Assembly: GCA_024232355.1 (NCBI GenBank)
Contig: JAAEPW010001273.1
Coordinates: 40,337 to 104,336, forward strand
DNA length: 64,000 nucleotides
Direction: 5' to 3'
Source: Chloroflexota bacterium
Lineage (GTDB): Bacteria; Chloroflexota; Anaerolineae; B4-G1
In this document: positions 10,715 to 19,164 of the stretch, piece by piece
Position numbering within the stretch: the stretch's first letter is position 1
How the letters are laid out: each line of letters begins with the position of its first letter
Notes under the pieces: model-generated
The model's input: the letters and a program-made list of their open reading frames with translations, nothing else
Databases searched by the model: none
What the model was told of the DNA's origin: nothing
Made by a program: the position numbers and the translations under genes

Positions 10715-10806
10715 AGCAAATGGTGACTTGTGCCAAGATGTGAATTTTGTCAGCTAGTGTCTTGTCGATAGTTTCCTTCTTTGCTGCAAGAGACCGAGTA
10801 GTAAAC

Positions 10807-10840
10807 AAAATCCCACCTTCAAAAGGTGGGATTGTTTCTT
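10807..10840 (+). terminator. Rho-independent terminator after the cytochrome-protease gene
   Basis: A perfect 11-bp stem (10809-10819 with 10823-10833, AATCCCACCTT/AAGGTGGGATT) with a CAA loop is followed by GTTTCTTTT. It lies 95 bp after the stop codon and just before the 3' end of the converging tRNA gene, so it may serve both directions. Confidence 0.85.
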
Positions 10841-10849
10841 TTGGCCGAG

Positions 10850-10922
10850 TAGCCCCAAGGAGAGTCGAACTCCTGTTTCCGGCTTGAGAGGCCGGCGTCC
10901 TAGGCCACTAGACGATGGGGCC
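10850..10922 (-). tRNA. tRNA-Glu (anticodon CUC)
   Basis: The reverse complement folds as a standard 73-nt cloverleaf. The acceptor stem is GGCCCCA/TGGGGCT (one G-U at the first pair) with discriminator A. The D-arm is the tRNA-Glu type GTCTAGTGG...AGGA. The anticodon stem is CCGGC/GCCGG around CTCTCAA, giving anticodon CUC for GAG codons. The T-arm is AGGAG-TTCGACT-CTCCT. No CCA is encoded after the discriminator. Confidence 0.95.
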
Positions 10923-10935
10923 ATAATCAGGCGCT

Positions 10936-10964
10936 ATTTTACCAGTCCCCTTCTTTTTTGTCAA
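10936..10964 (-). promoter_or_regulatory. Promoter of tRNA-Glu
   Basis: On the minus strand, TTGACA (10964-10959), a 17-bp spacer and TAAAAT (10941-10936) lie 14 bp upstream of the mature tRNA 5' end. This is a near-perfect housekeeping sigma-70 type promoter. Confidence 0.75.
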
Positions 10965-10985
10965 ACCCTGCAAAAGTGTTATACT
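10958..10985 (+). promoter_or_regulatory. Promoter of the yjbQ-radical SAM-DUF2344 genes
   Basis: TTGTCA (10958-10963), a 16-bp spacer and TATACT (10980-10985) give a leader of about 65 nt before the ATG at 11056. Its -35 box occupies the same bases as the -35 box of the divergent tRNA-Glu promoter. Confidence 0.6.
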
Positions 10986-11055
10986 GGGCGAGATATTTTG
11001 GAGATTTTTCGGACCAAACGTAACATTGTGATGCGAAAGGGGTTTAGGATATTGT

Positions 11056-11451
11056 ATGGAACAGATTGAAATTTCGACTCGTGGACGTCAAACCTTCCAC
11101 GATATTACGGCAGAGGTGCAAGCAGCTATCAGCTGCAGTGGCGTGCAGGATGGCATGTGTTTTGTTTTTTGCCCACACACTACGGCCGGATTGACACTCA
11201 ACGAAAACTGGGATGCCAACGTACAGCATGATCTTGGTGTGGGGCTTGATGCAATCTCTCCACAGCGGGCCGAGTACCGTCATAGCGAGGGGAATTCTCC
11301 CGCGCACATCAAATCGTCTTTGATGGGTGCGTCGCAGGCTGTGATAATCGTCGAGGGAAAACTGGTGCTAGGTACATGGCAAGGCATCTACCTGGCCGAG
11401 TTTGATGGTCCACGCCACCGCAAGGTTCTAGTTCAAGTGATGGCAGGCTAA
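11056..11451 (+). CDS. YjbQ/UPF0047 family protein
   Basis: At 131 residues it matches the whole YjbQ family (TIGR00149), with the conserved FCPHTTAGLTLNE segment and a C-terminal GTWQGIYLAEFDGPR. Family members form small beta-barrel trimers. Some have weak thiamine-phosphate-synthase activity in vivo, but the physiological reaction is not settled. It is cytoplasmic with no signal sequence. The next gene starts one base after its TAA, so the two are almost certainly co-transcribed and may be translationally coupled. The start is the first ATG after a purine-rich GGTTTAGGA stretch; the ribosome site is weak. Confidence 0.9.
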   Translation: MEQIEISTRGRQTFHDITAEVQAAISCSGVQDGMCFVFCPHTTAGLTLNENWDANVQHDLGVGLDAISPQRAEYRHSEGNSPAHIKSSLMGASQAVIIVEGKLVLGTWQGIYLAEFDGPRHRKVLVQVMAG

Positions 11452-11452
11452 T

Positions 11453-13309
11453 ATGCAAATTGATCTGAACAAGCTGGAGCGCATTCTCCCCACAGTGCGG
11501 AAACCGGGCCGCTACGTCGGCGGCGAGTACAACAGCATTGTCAAGGATTGGGAAACCACGCCTACACGAGTCTGTTTAGCCTTTCCCGACATCTATGACC
11601 TCGGCATGTCGAACCTGGGGCTGGCGATTCTCTACGATATACTCAACAAGCTGCCAGATGTTCTGGCCGAGCGGGCATACTTACCGTGGGTGGACATGAT
11701 CGCGGCGATGCGACAAGCCCACATCCCGCTCTATAGCCTGGAAAGCAAACGTCCCTTGGCTGACTTTGACATCATCGGCGTCAGCTTGCCCTACGAGCAA
11801 TTGTACACCAACTTACTAGAGATGCTCGATTTGGCCGGGCTGCCGATACGGGCCGATGAACGCGACCGGCAGCATTCGCTTGTCGTCGCCGGGGGGCACG
11901 CGGCCTTTAATCCAGAGCCAGTTGCGGATTTTGTGGATGCTTTCATCGTTGGCGACGGAGAGGAAGCGATCGTCGAGGTGGTGCGCGCTTATCAAGAAAC
12001 GCGCGAGATGCCGCGAGAGACTCAGTTGTGGGCACTGGCGCGCATCCCCGGCGTTTACGTGCCGCGTTTCTATGATGTGCGCTATCATGCCGACGGCACA
12101 TTCGCCACAATTGAGCCCAAATCTCCGGATGCCCAATTGCCCATTCTCAAACGAACCATCTCTCGCCTACCCCCGCCGCCGACGAAACTCATCGTCCCCA
12201 ACGTAGATGTTTCCCACAATCGAGCAGCCATTGAGATTCAACGGGGATGTACTCGCGGCTGCCGTTTTTGCCATGCCGGGATCGTTACGCGCCCGGTGCG
12301 GGAACGGCCTATGGAGGAGGTGCTGGAGGCCATAGGCGCTATCCTGCCTCAGACTGGCTTTGGGGAGGTCGGGTTACTTTCCCTCTCGTCATCCGATTAT
12401 TCTGACATTGACAAGCTGGTGCAGGCTATCGCTGAACAGTTCATCACTAGAGATTCCGCGCATCTCTCTATCTCGCTGCCTGCCCTGCGTGTCGATAGCT
12501 TTTCGGTCGGTCTGGCCAAAGCGGTTGCGCAGGGGCGGCACACGGGGTTCACCTTTGCGCCAGAGGCGGCCAGCGAGCGGCTGCGGGGTACCATCAACAA
12601 GCCCATTTCTACAGACCAGATGCTCGACGTAGCGCAAGAGGTGTTTGAACGCGGCATGCGCACGATCAAATTATATTTTATGATTGGTCTGCCGGGCGAG
12701 ACAATGGACGACGTGCAGGCTATGATTGATTTGGCTCACATAATACGCCGCAAGGGCCGAAATATTCACGGACGCAAAACACAGATCAATGTCAGTGTGA
12801 ACACGTTCATTCCCAAGCCGCACACGCCGTTTCAGTGGGTGGGACTAGAGTCAGCCACGTCGATCCGAGAAAAACAGGCATTTTTACAGCGCAAAATACG
12901 TGGCGGTGGCTTCAAGTTGAGCTATAACGATCCCGATACAACACTTTTGGAGGCCGCGCTCACCAGGGGGGACCGGCGGTTGGGTAAAGTGATACAACGA
13001 GCCTGGGAGCTGGGCACGCGCTTTGATGCTTGGTATGAGCAGCGAAATCTGGATGCCTGGAAGCAAGCCTTCATTGAGGTTGGGCTTGATCCTGATTTCT
13101 ATGCTTGTCGCCAACGTCCAACTGATGAGCTCTTTCCCTGGAAAGTTATTCATACCGGCGTGCGGAAGAAATTTCTGCTAAAGGAATACCAGCGCAGCCA
13201 GGAGGGAATGACGCTGGCTGATTGTCGGGAGCAGTGTCACAGTTGTGGCATATTGAGCGATTATGCAGGCGATTGGTGTACCGAATGGTGTTGTCCTCAG
13301 CCTGCCTAG
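11453..13309 (+). CDS. B12-binding radical SAM protein, TIGR03960 family
   Basis: The 618-residue protein has an N-terminal region resembling a cobalamin-binding Rossmann domain (~30-190; DIYDLGMSNLG, GVSLPYEQLYTN, VVAGGHAAFNPEP). The radical SAM core follows, with its [4Fe-4S] ligands at C266, C270 and C273 (CTRGCRFC). The C-terminal tail is Cys-rich (CREQCHSCGI...DWCTEWCCPQ) and could bind a second cluster. This family is regularly found beside DUF2344 proteins, as here; its substrate is unknown. Placement between yjbQ and the DUF2344 gene, and near ribosomal protein genes, suggests a tRNA or translation-linked modification, but that is inference. Length agrees with the family. Confidence 0.92.
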   Translation: MQIDLNKLERILPTVRKPGRYVGGEYNSIVKDWETTPTRVCLAFPDIYDLGMSNLGLAILYDILNKLPDVLAERAYLPWVDMIAAMRQAHIPLYSLESKRPLADFDIIGVSLPYEQLYTNLLEMLDLAGLPIRADERDRQHSLVVAGGHAAFNPEPVADFVDAFIVGDGEEAIVEVVRAYQETREMPRETQLWALARIPGVYVPRFYDVRYHADGTFATIEPKSPDAQLPILKRTISRLPPPPTKLIVPNVDVSHNRAAIEIQRGCTRGCRFCHAGIVTRPVRERPMEEVLEAIGAILPQTGFGEVGLLSLSSSDYSDIDKLVQAIAEQFITRDSAHLSISLPALRVDSFSVGLAKAVAQGRHTGFTFAPEAASERLRGTINKPISTDQMLDVAQEVFERGMRTIKLYFMIGLPGETMDDVQAMIDLAHIIRRKGRNIHGRKTQINVSVNTFIPKPHTPFQWVGLESATSIREKQAFLQRKIRGGGFKLSYNDPDTTLLEAALTRGDRRLGKVIQRAWELGTRFDAWYEQRNLDAWKQAFIEVGLDPDFYACRQRPTDELFPWKVIHTGVRKKFLLKEYQRSQEGMTLADCREQCHSCGILSDYAGDWCTEWCCPQPA

Positions 13310-13340
13310 CAGTTCAACGACGAATTAGGGCAACGATACA

Positions 13341-13991
13341 ATGAGACTACGAATAACGTTTTCAAAGAGTGGATCGCTGATTTTTACATCGCACTTGGAC
13401 TTGATGCGGGCGTGGGAGCGCGCCCTGCGTCGGGCTGGTACTCCCTTGGCATACTCTCAGGGATTCAACCCGCGGCCTAAATTACAATTGGCAGCGGCTT
13501 TGCCATTGGGGCATATTGGTGAAGGAGAGTTGATAGACGTTTGGCTGGAAAAGCCAATGTCTGTGGAGAACTTTACCAAGGCCTTGGTACCTGTATTGCC
13601 TAACGGACTGACGATCCATCAAGTGCGTCAGGTGATTGTCAAAGAACCAGCGTTGCAGAGACAGATCAAGTCAGCCGAGTATCACGTGGTTGTTGATGGA
13701 TGGGATCAATCGGCAGAACAAATCGAGACGCGCATTGAACGGACGCTAGCAGCAACGGAATTGTCACAGGAACGGCGTGGGCGACAATATGACCTGCGCC
13801 CTTTGATCGAGCGACTGTGGTTGGAAAGGGTCAATGAGAATGATGTGGTACTGGGGATGCAACTCACGGCCCGTGAGGGAGCCACTGCCCGGCCCGAAGC
13901 CGTGTTGGCAGCATTAGGAATAAACAAAACAGCGGCTCGTTATCTCCGACAACGCTTGATTGGGGTGGAGGAAGATTGGACACCTGACTAA
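13341..13991 (+). CDS. DUF2344 (TIGR03936) radical SAM-linked protein
   Basis: At 216 residues it matches the DUF2344 family from the first residues: MRLRITFSKSGSLIFTSHLDLMRAWERALRRAG, then SQGFNPRPKLQLAAALPLG. The family either forms the C-terminus of, or is encoded next to, TIGR03960 radical SAM proteins, and is assumed to assist the same unknown reaction. It begins 31 bp after the radical SAM stop on the same strand, so it is probably the third gene of the yjbQ operon. It is cytoplasmic, with no signal or membrane segment. In many related genomes an RNase E/G gene or rplU comes next; here a transporter cassette does. Confidence 0.9.
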   Translation: MRLRITFSKSGSLIFTSHLDLMRAWERALRRAGTPLAYSQGFNPRPKLQLAAALPLGHIGEGELIDVWLEKPMSVENFTKALVPVLPNGLTIHQVRQVIVKEPALQRQIKSAEYHVVVDGWDQSAEQIETRIERTLAATELSQERRGRQYDLRPLIERLWLERVNENDVVLGMQLTAREGATARPEAVLAALGINKTAARYLRQRLIGVEEDWTPD

Positions 13992-14560
13992 GAGAAAGAC
14001 TAGCCACCTGTCCAATTGCGTCTAATAGATTTTTATTATATACTATGAGGGTCGCCGACCTGGAATTTACCTCAAAAGTTAGTTATTGAAACCTGTGGAA
14101 TAGAATATAATTCAACCAGCGAGAGCTTTTCGAACTGAGAAGGTTGGTTATTTGCAGGATCTGCCAAGGGTCTTGTGCAACGCTGGTGAATGCTTGCAAA
14201 GTCAGCATATGGCAGTGCTCGTTGGGCAGGGTCTCCAACCAAGCCCTTTCGGGTGATGGTCGGAGATTTTGTCGTATATAAAGGCCTTGTGCTCGACTTG
14301 TCAAGAACTCTTATCAGAGAGTTCTTGACAAGTGGTTATCCTAGAACACAATTCAGACTGCAATAGTCCGCATAGTGTTTATGGGCACAACTCGAACGTT
14401 TCCGAAAAAGTTCTGAAAAAAGGAGGTGATGAGGCGGAGCTGATTCAGTGCCCGTGAGGTGCTTGATTCCAATCTCCTCACAACGGAGTGCCGCACCCGT
14501 ATTTGATTTGGTTAACAATTAGCCCAATGGGCAAATTCATCTATTCCAAAAGGAGAAACC
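13992..14560. other. 569-bp non-coding region before the peptide transporter
   Basis: I see no credible coding sequence here. It holds the palindrome/promoter described separately at 14296-14352, and then a ~200-nt leader with the imperfect stem GTGAGG...CCTCAC around 14453-14487. No known riboswitch consensus was recognised. An AGGAG ribosome site precedes the ATG at 14561. Confidence 0.6.
14296..14352 (+). promoter_or_regulatory. 16-bp palindrome overlapping the candidate -35 box of the peptide-transporter operon
   Basis: Perfect inverted arms at 14296-14311 and 14318-14333 (ACTTGTCAAGAACTCT and its complement) are separated by TATCAG. The right arm contains TTGACA (14325-14330). A CACAAT -10-like box follows at 14347-14352 after 16 bp. 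An arm covering the -35 suggests an operator. There is no T-run, so a terminator is less likely, and the sequence does not match CIRCE. Confidence 0.5.
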
Positions 14561-16390
14561 ATGTTTACAAATAAAAAGTGGGCAAGCCTCTTTGCCCTGG
14601 TAATCATCGCGAGCTTGGTCCTCTCTGCGTGTACTACACCAGAGCCGGAGCAGGTCGAGGTTACCGTTGTGGTTGCTGAGGAAGTCGAAGTTCCAGTTGA
14701 GGTTCAGGTTGAGGTCACAAAGGAAGTTGTCGTCACCGAGTATGCTCGTGGTCAAGGCGGCACCCTGACTATCCTGTACTGGCAGGCAGTTTCAAACATC
14801 AACGCTTACCTGTCCGGTGGCACAAAAGATATTCATGCGGCCAGCCTTGTACTAGAGCCCCTGGCCCGCTACGATGAGACTGGCCAGATGTTACCCTGGT
14901 TAGCCGAAGAGATTCCCACGGTTGAGAACGGCGGTGTGGCTGAGGATCTCACGAGCATCACCTGGAAACTAAAGCCAGGCATTCTCTGGGCCGACGGGAC
15001 ACCCTTCACGTCGGCAGACGTAGTCTTTACCGCCGAGTACTGCCTGAACCCGGATATGGGCTGCAACGCCCTTTCCGCTTTCGCCGATGTTGAAAGTGTT
15101 GAAGCGCTGGATGAACTCACGGTGCGGGTTAACTTTGCGGTATCCAAGCCATTCCCCTACGGACCGCTCGTAGGCGCTACCTCGCCTATCCTTCAACAGG
15201 CCCAATTCGCGGACTGCACGGGAGCCGCCGCTCAAGAGTGTACCGAACAAAACTTTGGCCCCATCGGGACCGGTCCCTTCAAAGTCAAAGAATTCAGGGC
15301 CAACGACGTGGTGCTTTACGAGATCAACGAGAACTATCGCGATCCCAACAAGCCCTTTTTCTCGGATGTGATCTTTAAGGGTGGCGGTGACGCCCCCTCT
15401 TCGGCCCGCGCCGTGCTAGAGACCGCCGAAGCCGACTATGCCTGGAATCTGCAGGTTGAGCCGCAAATCTTGAACGCGATGGAGATGGCCGGGAACGGCA
15501 AGGTCGTGGTCTCGTTCGGCACAGGCGTCGAGCGTTTGATGGTCAACTTTACCAACCCCGACCCTGAGTTGGGAGACAATCGCTCCAAGTGGACTGAAGA
15601 TAACCAGTTTCCGCACCCCTTCTTGAGCGATATCAACGTCCGACGGGCGCTCTCCCTGGCTATCGACCGCACGACCATTGATGCGCAGGTTTATGCCCAG
15701 AATGGCAAGCCAACCTGTAACGTGTTGTCTGGCCCGACCATCTATGCCTCGACGGCCAACGACGACTGCCTGGCCCAGAATATTGAACTGGCCAACCAAC
15801 TCTTGGACGACGCAGGCTGGGTCCGGGGTGCAGATGGCGTACGTGAGAAGGATGGTGTGCGTATGAGCATTCTCTACCAGACCTCGACCAACACTGTGCG
15901 CCAGGCCACCCAGGCCCTGATCAAGCAATGGTGGGAGCAGATCGGCGTGGAAACCGAGTTGCGCAACATCGACTCGGGCGTCTTTTTCGGCGGTGACCCG
16001 GCCAGCCCAGATACCTATGGCAAATTCTACGCCGACATCGAAATGTACACCAACTCTTTCGAGGGAACCGACCCCGAATCCTATATGGGTAACTGGACAC
16101 AAGGGGAAATCTGCGACGAATCCAACCAATGGATTGGGAACAACATCCCACGCTGGCAAAACGACGACTATGAGGCACTGGTGGCCGAGATGGCCGGAAC
16201 AGCCGCCTTTGACCGCCGTATCGAACTGGCTAAAGCGATGAACGACATGCTTATGCAAGACTATGTCATGATCCCGCTGATCCATCGTGGCGATGTGTCT
16301 GCCCACGCCAACAGCTTGTTGGGTGTGCGTATGAATAGCTATGACTCGGAGATGTGGAACATCGCCGACTGGACCCGCGCCGGACAGTAA
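14561..16390 (+). CDS. Peptide/oligosaccharide ABC transporter substrate-binding lipoprotein (family 5)
   Basis: The 609-residue protein has a lipoprotein signal with lipobox LSAC (Cys24). A Val/Glu-rich linker follows (VEVTVVVAEEVEVPVEVQVE), of a type common in Chloroflexota binding proteins. The rest is a family-5 (DppA/OppA-like) solute-binding protein: GGTLTILYWQA, TWKLKPGILWADGTPFTSADVVF, and a C-terminal ELAKAMNDMLMQDYVMIPLIHRGDV. It should be anchored outside the membrane and deliver a peptide-like ligand to the two permeases downstream; the ligand cannot be told from sequence. AGGAG lies 7 bp before the ATG. A stem-loop at 16442-16474 separates it from the permeases, as expected if the binding protein is made in excess. 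Confidence 0.92.
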   Translation: MFTNKKWASLFALVIIASLVLSACTTPEPEQVEVTVVVAEEVEVPVEVQVEVTKEVVVTEYARGQGGTLTILYWQAVSNINAYLSGGTKDIHAASLVLEPLARYDETGQMLPWLAEEIPTVENGGVAEDLTSITWKLKPGILWADGTPFTSADVVFTAEYCLNPDMGCNALSAFADVESVEALDELTVRVNFAVSKPFPYGPLVGATSPILQQAQFADCTGAAAQECTEQNFGPIGTGPFKVKEFRANDVVLYEINENYRDPNKPFFSDVIFKGGGDAPSSARAVLETAEADYAWNLQVEPQILNAMEMAGNGKVVVSFGTGVERLMVNFTNPDPELGDNRSKWTEDNQFPHPFLSDINVRRALSLAIDRTTIDAQVYAQNGKPTCNVLSGPTIYASTANDDCLAQNIELANQLLDDAGWVRGADGVREKDGVRMSILYQTSTNTVRQATQALIKQWWEQIGVETELRNIDSGVFFGGDPASPDTYGKFYADIEMYTNSFEGTDPESYMGNWTQGEICDESNQWIGNNIPRWQNDDYEALVAEMAGTAAFDRRIELAKAMNDMLMQDYVMIPLIHRGDVSAHANSLLGVRMNSYDSEMWNIADWTRAGQ

Positions 16391-16441
16391 GTCTCACTTG
16401 AGGCAATGTGTCTGAACATGTTGCCTGGTGCGAAATAGCAA

Positions 16442-16474
16442 GTGGTCTACGGCCACAGGCTGGCCGTAGACCAC
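16442..16474 (+). terminator. Intra-operon stem-loop between binding protein and permeases
   Basis: A perfect 13-bp stem (GTGGTCTACGGCC 16442-16454 with 16462-16474) has a 7-nt loop and no T-run. It is better read as an mRNA-stabilising or partially terminating hairpin than as a full terminator. Confidence 0.6.
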
Positions 16475-16497
16475 CTTACAGATAGGATTGAAGAAAT

Positions 16498-17511
16498 ATG
16501 GGAAAGTATATCATTCGCCGCCTGCTGATATCCATACCAACTTTGTTGGTCATCAGTTTCATCGTTTTCGCCATCCTTGATCTGGCCCCCAACGATCCCA
16601 CCGGCAACCTGCCAATGACGATTCCTCCCGAGGTGCGAGCACAGATCCGTGAGTCTTTGGGCTTGGGCCAGCCCTTTCATATTCGATATATAAAGTGGGT
16701 GCGGCAGTTTTTCATCAACGAGCCGTTGAATATTCTCGAGTCTGTTTTTGATGTCGAGATTGGTGATTCCGCCAATCGTCTGCGCATCAGATCGTGGGCC
16801 ACAAGAAGCCCCGTGATTGATTTGATCATCGAACGCACGCCCCAAACATTGTGGGTAGTTGGCATGGCTTATGTTCTTGCCATTGTGATTTCGATACCGA
16901 TAGGCGTTATATCCGCCTACAAGCAGTATTCAATCTTTGACCAAGTCGGCACATTTGTTGCCATGATCGGTTTTTCTGTGCCCACTTTTTTTACCGGCCT
17001 GGTGGCGATTGTTTTTTTCAGTGTTCGTCTGAAATGGTTTCCCTCGATTTACAATACCACCCACAAAGTGGTAGACTTTGCAAGTTTTGTGGTGCAATTC
17101 AAGCAAATGATTATGCCCGTCTGTGTGCTCGGATTCGCCCAGGCAGCCCAATTAAGTCGTTATACCCGATCGTCCATGTTGGACAATCTGAATCAAGATT
17201 ATGTCCGTACAGCTCGAGCCAAAGGGCTGCGCGAGCAGGTTGTACTTTTGGTTCATGTCTTGCGCAACAGCTTGATCCCGGTAGTAACCTTGATCGCCCT
17301 GGGTATTCCGGCGATTTTCGGCGGGGCAGTTATCACCGAGCAGGTTTTTCGGGTTAATGGGTTGGGGCAATTGCTGATCATTGCCATCCAAGGAGCCGAT
17401 ATTCCACTTGTCCAGACTTTGACCTTTGTTCTGGCAGCCATCATTGTCCTTTTCAACATCGTGGCCGACATCCTTTATGGCATTCTGGATCCCAGGATCC
17501 GGTATGACTAG
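16498..17511 (+). CDS. Peptide ABC transporter permease (DppB/OppB type)
   Basis: At 337 residues it starts MGKYIIRRLLISIPTLLVISFIVF, the typical DppB/OppB N-terminus, and carries about six membrane segments. The EAA-type loop that docks the ATPase is visible (YTRSSMLDNLNQDYVRTARAKGL), as is the end VLFNIVADILYGILDPRIRYD. It forms the inner-membrane channel with the DppC-type protein encoded 21 bp downstream. Residues ~65-120 (WVRQFFINEPLNILESVFDVEIGDS...) form a longer extracytoplasmic loop than in typical family members. The cassette has no ATP-binding subunits, so ATPases must come from elsewhere. Confidence 0.93.
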   Translation: MGKYIIRRLLISIPTLLVISFIVFAILDLAPNDPTGNLPMTIPPEVRAQIRESLGLGQPFHIRYIKWVRQFFINEPLNILESVFDVEIGDSANRLRIRSWATRSPVIDLIIERTPQTLWVVGMAYVLAIVISIPIGVISAYKQYSIFDQVGTFVAMIGFSVPTFFTGLVAIVFFSVRLKWFPSIYNTTHKVVDFASFVVQFKQMIMPVCVLGFAQAAQLSRYTRSSMLDNLNQDYVRTARAKGLREQVVLLVHVLRNSLIPVVTLIALGIPAIFGGAVITEQVFRVNGLGQLLIIAIQGADIPLVQTLTFVLAAIIVLFNIVADILYGILDPRIRYD

Positions 17512-17532
17512 TTCACGAAAAGAGTAGAAATT

Positions 17533-18480
17533 ATGAGCACAACATCCATCAAAACAATCGAAACTCTTGCAGCCGAAGCCGAAGCCGAAGCCGCTAAACG
17601 CAAACATCGTTCGCTGTGGGGAGACGTTTGGGCACAATTTCGCAAGCACAAACTAGCTATGGTTGGCATGACTATCTTGACTATCTTGATCCTGGGAGTG
17701 CTTGTTGGTCCATTGGTTTACGGCATAGACGCGACCTTTATTGATGTTGCGGTCGCCAATTCGCCTCCGACCATTGCACATCCTTTTGGTACAGACCTTC
17801 TTGGTCGTGATACCCTGGCCCGCTCCATGGCTGGTGGCCGTATTTCTATCGCTGTTGGCATTTCCGCGATGCTGGTCGCTATCGTTTTCGGGACCGTCGT
17901 AGGAGGGTTGTCTGGATATTATCAAAAACTGGACGGTCCGCTTATGCGGCTCACCGATATATTCCTAGCGCTCCCACTATTGCCGCTCTTGCTGGTAATC
18001 ATTATGCTGTTTCGTGATACTCTGAGAACGGCCTTTGGACCAGAAGCAGGCATTTTTATCCTGATCGTCTTTGTGATCGGTATCCTCAATTGGATGGGGG
18101 CGGCACGAGTGGTCAGGGCCCAGGTGTTATCGGTCAAGGAACTAGAGTTTGTTACGGCAGCCATTGCCCTCGGTGCCCGCGAGTTTCGTATTCTGACACG
18201 CCATATCTTTCCAAACGTTTTCAGTCCCATTATGGTGGCAGCGACTCTGGGTGTGGCTAATGCGATTCTAACCGAGTCGGCCCTTTCCTTTCTGGGTCTT
18301 GGCTTTCCCTCCGACTTTCCCACGTGGGGGCGTCTGTTGTATGAAGGCAAAGACTTTCTAATGCTGACACCTTCTCTCGTTTTTTGGCCGGGTCTGTTCA
18401 TCTCGTTAACTGTCTTGAGTATCAACTTTCTTGGCGACGGCCTGCGCGATGCCCTGGACCCCAAGATACGAAAGCAATAG
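17533..18480 (+). CDS. Peptide ABC transporter permease (DppC/OppC type)
   Basis: The 315-residue partner permease opens with an Ala/Glu-rich cytoplasmic segment (AAEAEAEAAKRKHRS). The OppC N-terminal motif follows (WAQFRKHKLAMVGMTIL), then HPFGTDLLGRDTLARSMAGGRIS, the EAA loop (RVVRAQVLSVKELEFVTAAIALGAREFRI...HIFPN) and the end INFLGDGLRDALDPKIRKQ. About six membrane segments are visible. The stop codon lies only 4 bp before the -35 box of the rplU promoter, so the operon ends here without ATPase genes (DppD/DppF types). Confidence 0.93.
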   Translation: MSTTSIKTIETLAAEAEAEAAKRKHRSLWGDVWAQFRKHKLAMVGMTILTILILGVLVGPLVYGIDATFIDVAVANSPPTIAHPFGTDLLGRDTLARSMAGGRISIAVGISAMLVAIVFGTVVGGLSGYYQKLDGPLMRLTDIFLALPLLPLLLVIIMLFRDTLRTAFGPEAGIFILIVFVIGILNWMGAARVVRAQVLSVKELEFVTAAIALGAREFRILTRHIFPNVFSPIMVAATLGVANAILTESALSFLGLGFPSDFPTWGRLLYEGKDFLMLTPSLVFWPGLFISLTVLSINFLGDGLRDALDPKIRKQ

Positions 18481-18484
18481 CTGG

Positions 18485-18512
18485 TTGACAAAACCAAGAG
18501 ATTCGGTATAAT
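18485..18512 (+). promoter_or_regulatory. Consensus promoter of rplU-rpmA-rpmE
   Basis: TTGACA (18485-18490), a 16-bp spacer and TATAAT (18507-18512) match the sigma-70 consensus at all twelve positions. This fits a strongly expressed ribosomal-protein operon. Confidence 0.85.
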
Positions 18513-18521
18513 GCTTGCGGT

Positions 18522-18551
18522 GGCCGGGCCATCAGGCCCGGCCTCTTATTG
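18522..18551 (+). promoter_or_regulatory. GC-rich leader hairpin upstream of rplU
   Basis: GGCCGGGCC (18522-18530), loop ATCA and GGCCCGGCC (18535-18543) are followed by TCTTATT. The hairpin starts within a few bases of the expected transcription start. It could terminate read-through from the transporter operon, or act as an L21-leader-type control element; the sequence alone cannot decide. Confidence 0.6.
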
Positions 18552-18571
18552 TGTATAAGGGAGGCGTATTT

Positions 18572-18883
18572 GTGTATACAGTTGTGAAATCTGGCGCGCG
18601 GCAATATCGAGCCGTAGTAGGTGAGACAATTCTCGTTGAGCGGCTGCCTGCTCAAGTTGGCGAGCAACTTGAGTTAGATCAAGTATTGTTGGTCGCTGCC
18701 GAAGAGCGAGTCCAAGTTGGTCAGCCCACTATTGAAGGCGCCAAAGTATTGGCGACAGTAGTCGCACAAGAAAAAGGTCCAAAAATTCAGATATTCAAAT
18801 ATCATTCCAGCAAGCGGTATCGTCGGCGTGCCGGGCATCGGCAGCGCTACACGCGGTTGCGGGTAGATGAGATTGTATTGTAG
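18572..18883 (+). CDS. rplU: 50S ribosomal protein L21
   Basis: At 103 residues from a GTG start it begins [25 protein letters not shown], the canonical L21 N-terminus, and ends with [21 protein letters not shown]. The GTG at 18572 is preferred over upstream in-frame codons because it sits 7 bp after GGGAGG and gives the usual family length. L21 binds 23S rRNA in the large subunit. The rpmA start follows 11 bp after the stop, giving the standard rplU-rpmA pair. Confidence 0.96.
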   Translation: MYTVVKSGARQYRAVVGETILVERLPAQVGEQLELDQVLLVAAEERVQVGQPTIEGAKVLATVVAQEKGPKIQIFKYHSSKRYRRRAGHRQRYTRLRVDEIVL

Positions 18884-18894
18884 GAGGACATGAG

Positions 18895-19155
18895 ATGGCA
18901 CACAAAAAAGGTGCGGGCAGTACCCGCAACGGGCGCGATAGCCATTCCAAGCGCCTGGGCGTGAAAAAGTACGGCGGCGAGATCGTGCGTTCAGGCAACA
19001 TTATCGTACGCCAGCGTGGATCGCGCATCAAGCCGGGCACAAACGTCGGGATGGGAAAAGATTATACTCTTTTTGCCACTGCCGATGGTTTTGTTCGCTT
19101 TGAATATATTCGTGGAGGGCGCAAGCGGGCAAGCGTATACCCGACGCGAGCATAG
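18895..19155 (+). CDS. rpmA: 50S ribosomal protein L27
   Basis: The 86-residue protein opens [28 protein letters not shown] and ends in RKRASVYP, which is diagnostic of L27. The first residues reach the peptidyl-transferase centre. There is no N-terminal extension of the kind cleaved in Firmicutes. AGGAGG precedes the ATG by a short spacer overlapping the rplU stop, implying coupled translation. Confidence 0.97.
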   Translation: MAHKKGAGSTRNGRDSHSKRLGVKKYGGEIVRSGNIIVRQRGSRIKPGTNVGMGKDYTLFATADGFVRFEYIRGGRKRASVYPTRA

Positions 19156-19164
19156 GAAATAACT

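Noticed and set aside
14296..14333. Palindrome as a CIRCE element for HrcA
   Set aside because: The arms do not match TTAGCACTC and the spacing is 6 bp, not 9.
14400..14520. Leader of the binding-protein gene as a riboswitch or T-box
   Set aside because: No T-box AGGGTGG-type sequence or known riboswitch core could be found; only weak stems are visible.
15416..16306. Minus-strand open frame of 296 codons opposite the substrate-binding protein
   Set aside because: It is a shadow of a clear lipoprotein gene, without start signals or domains.
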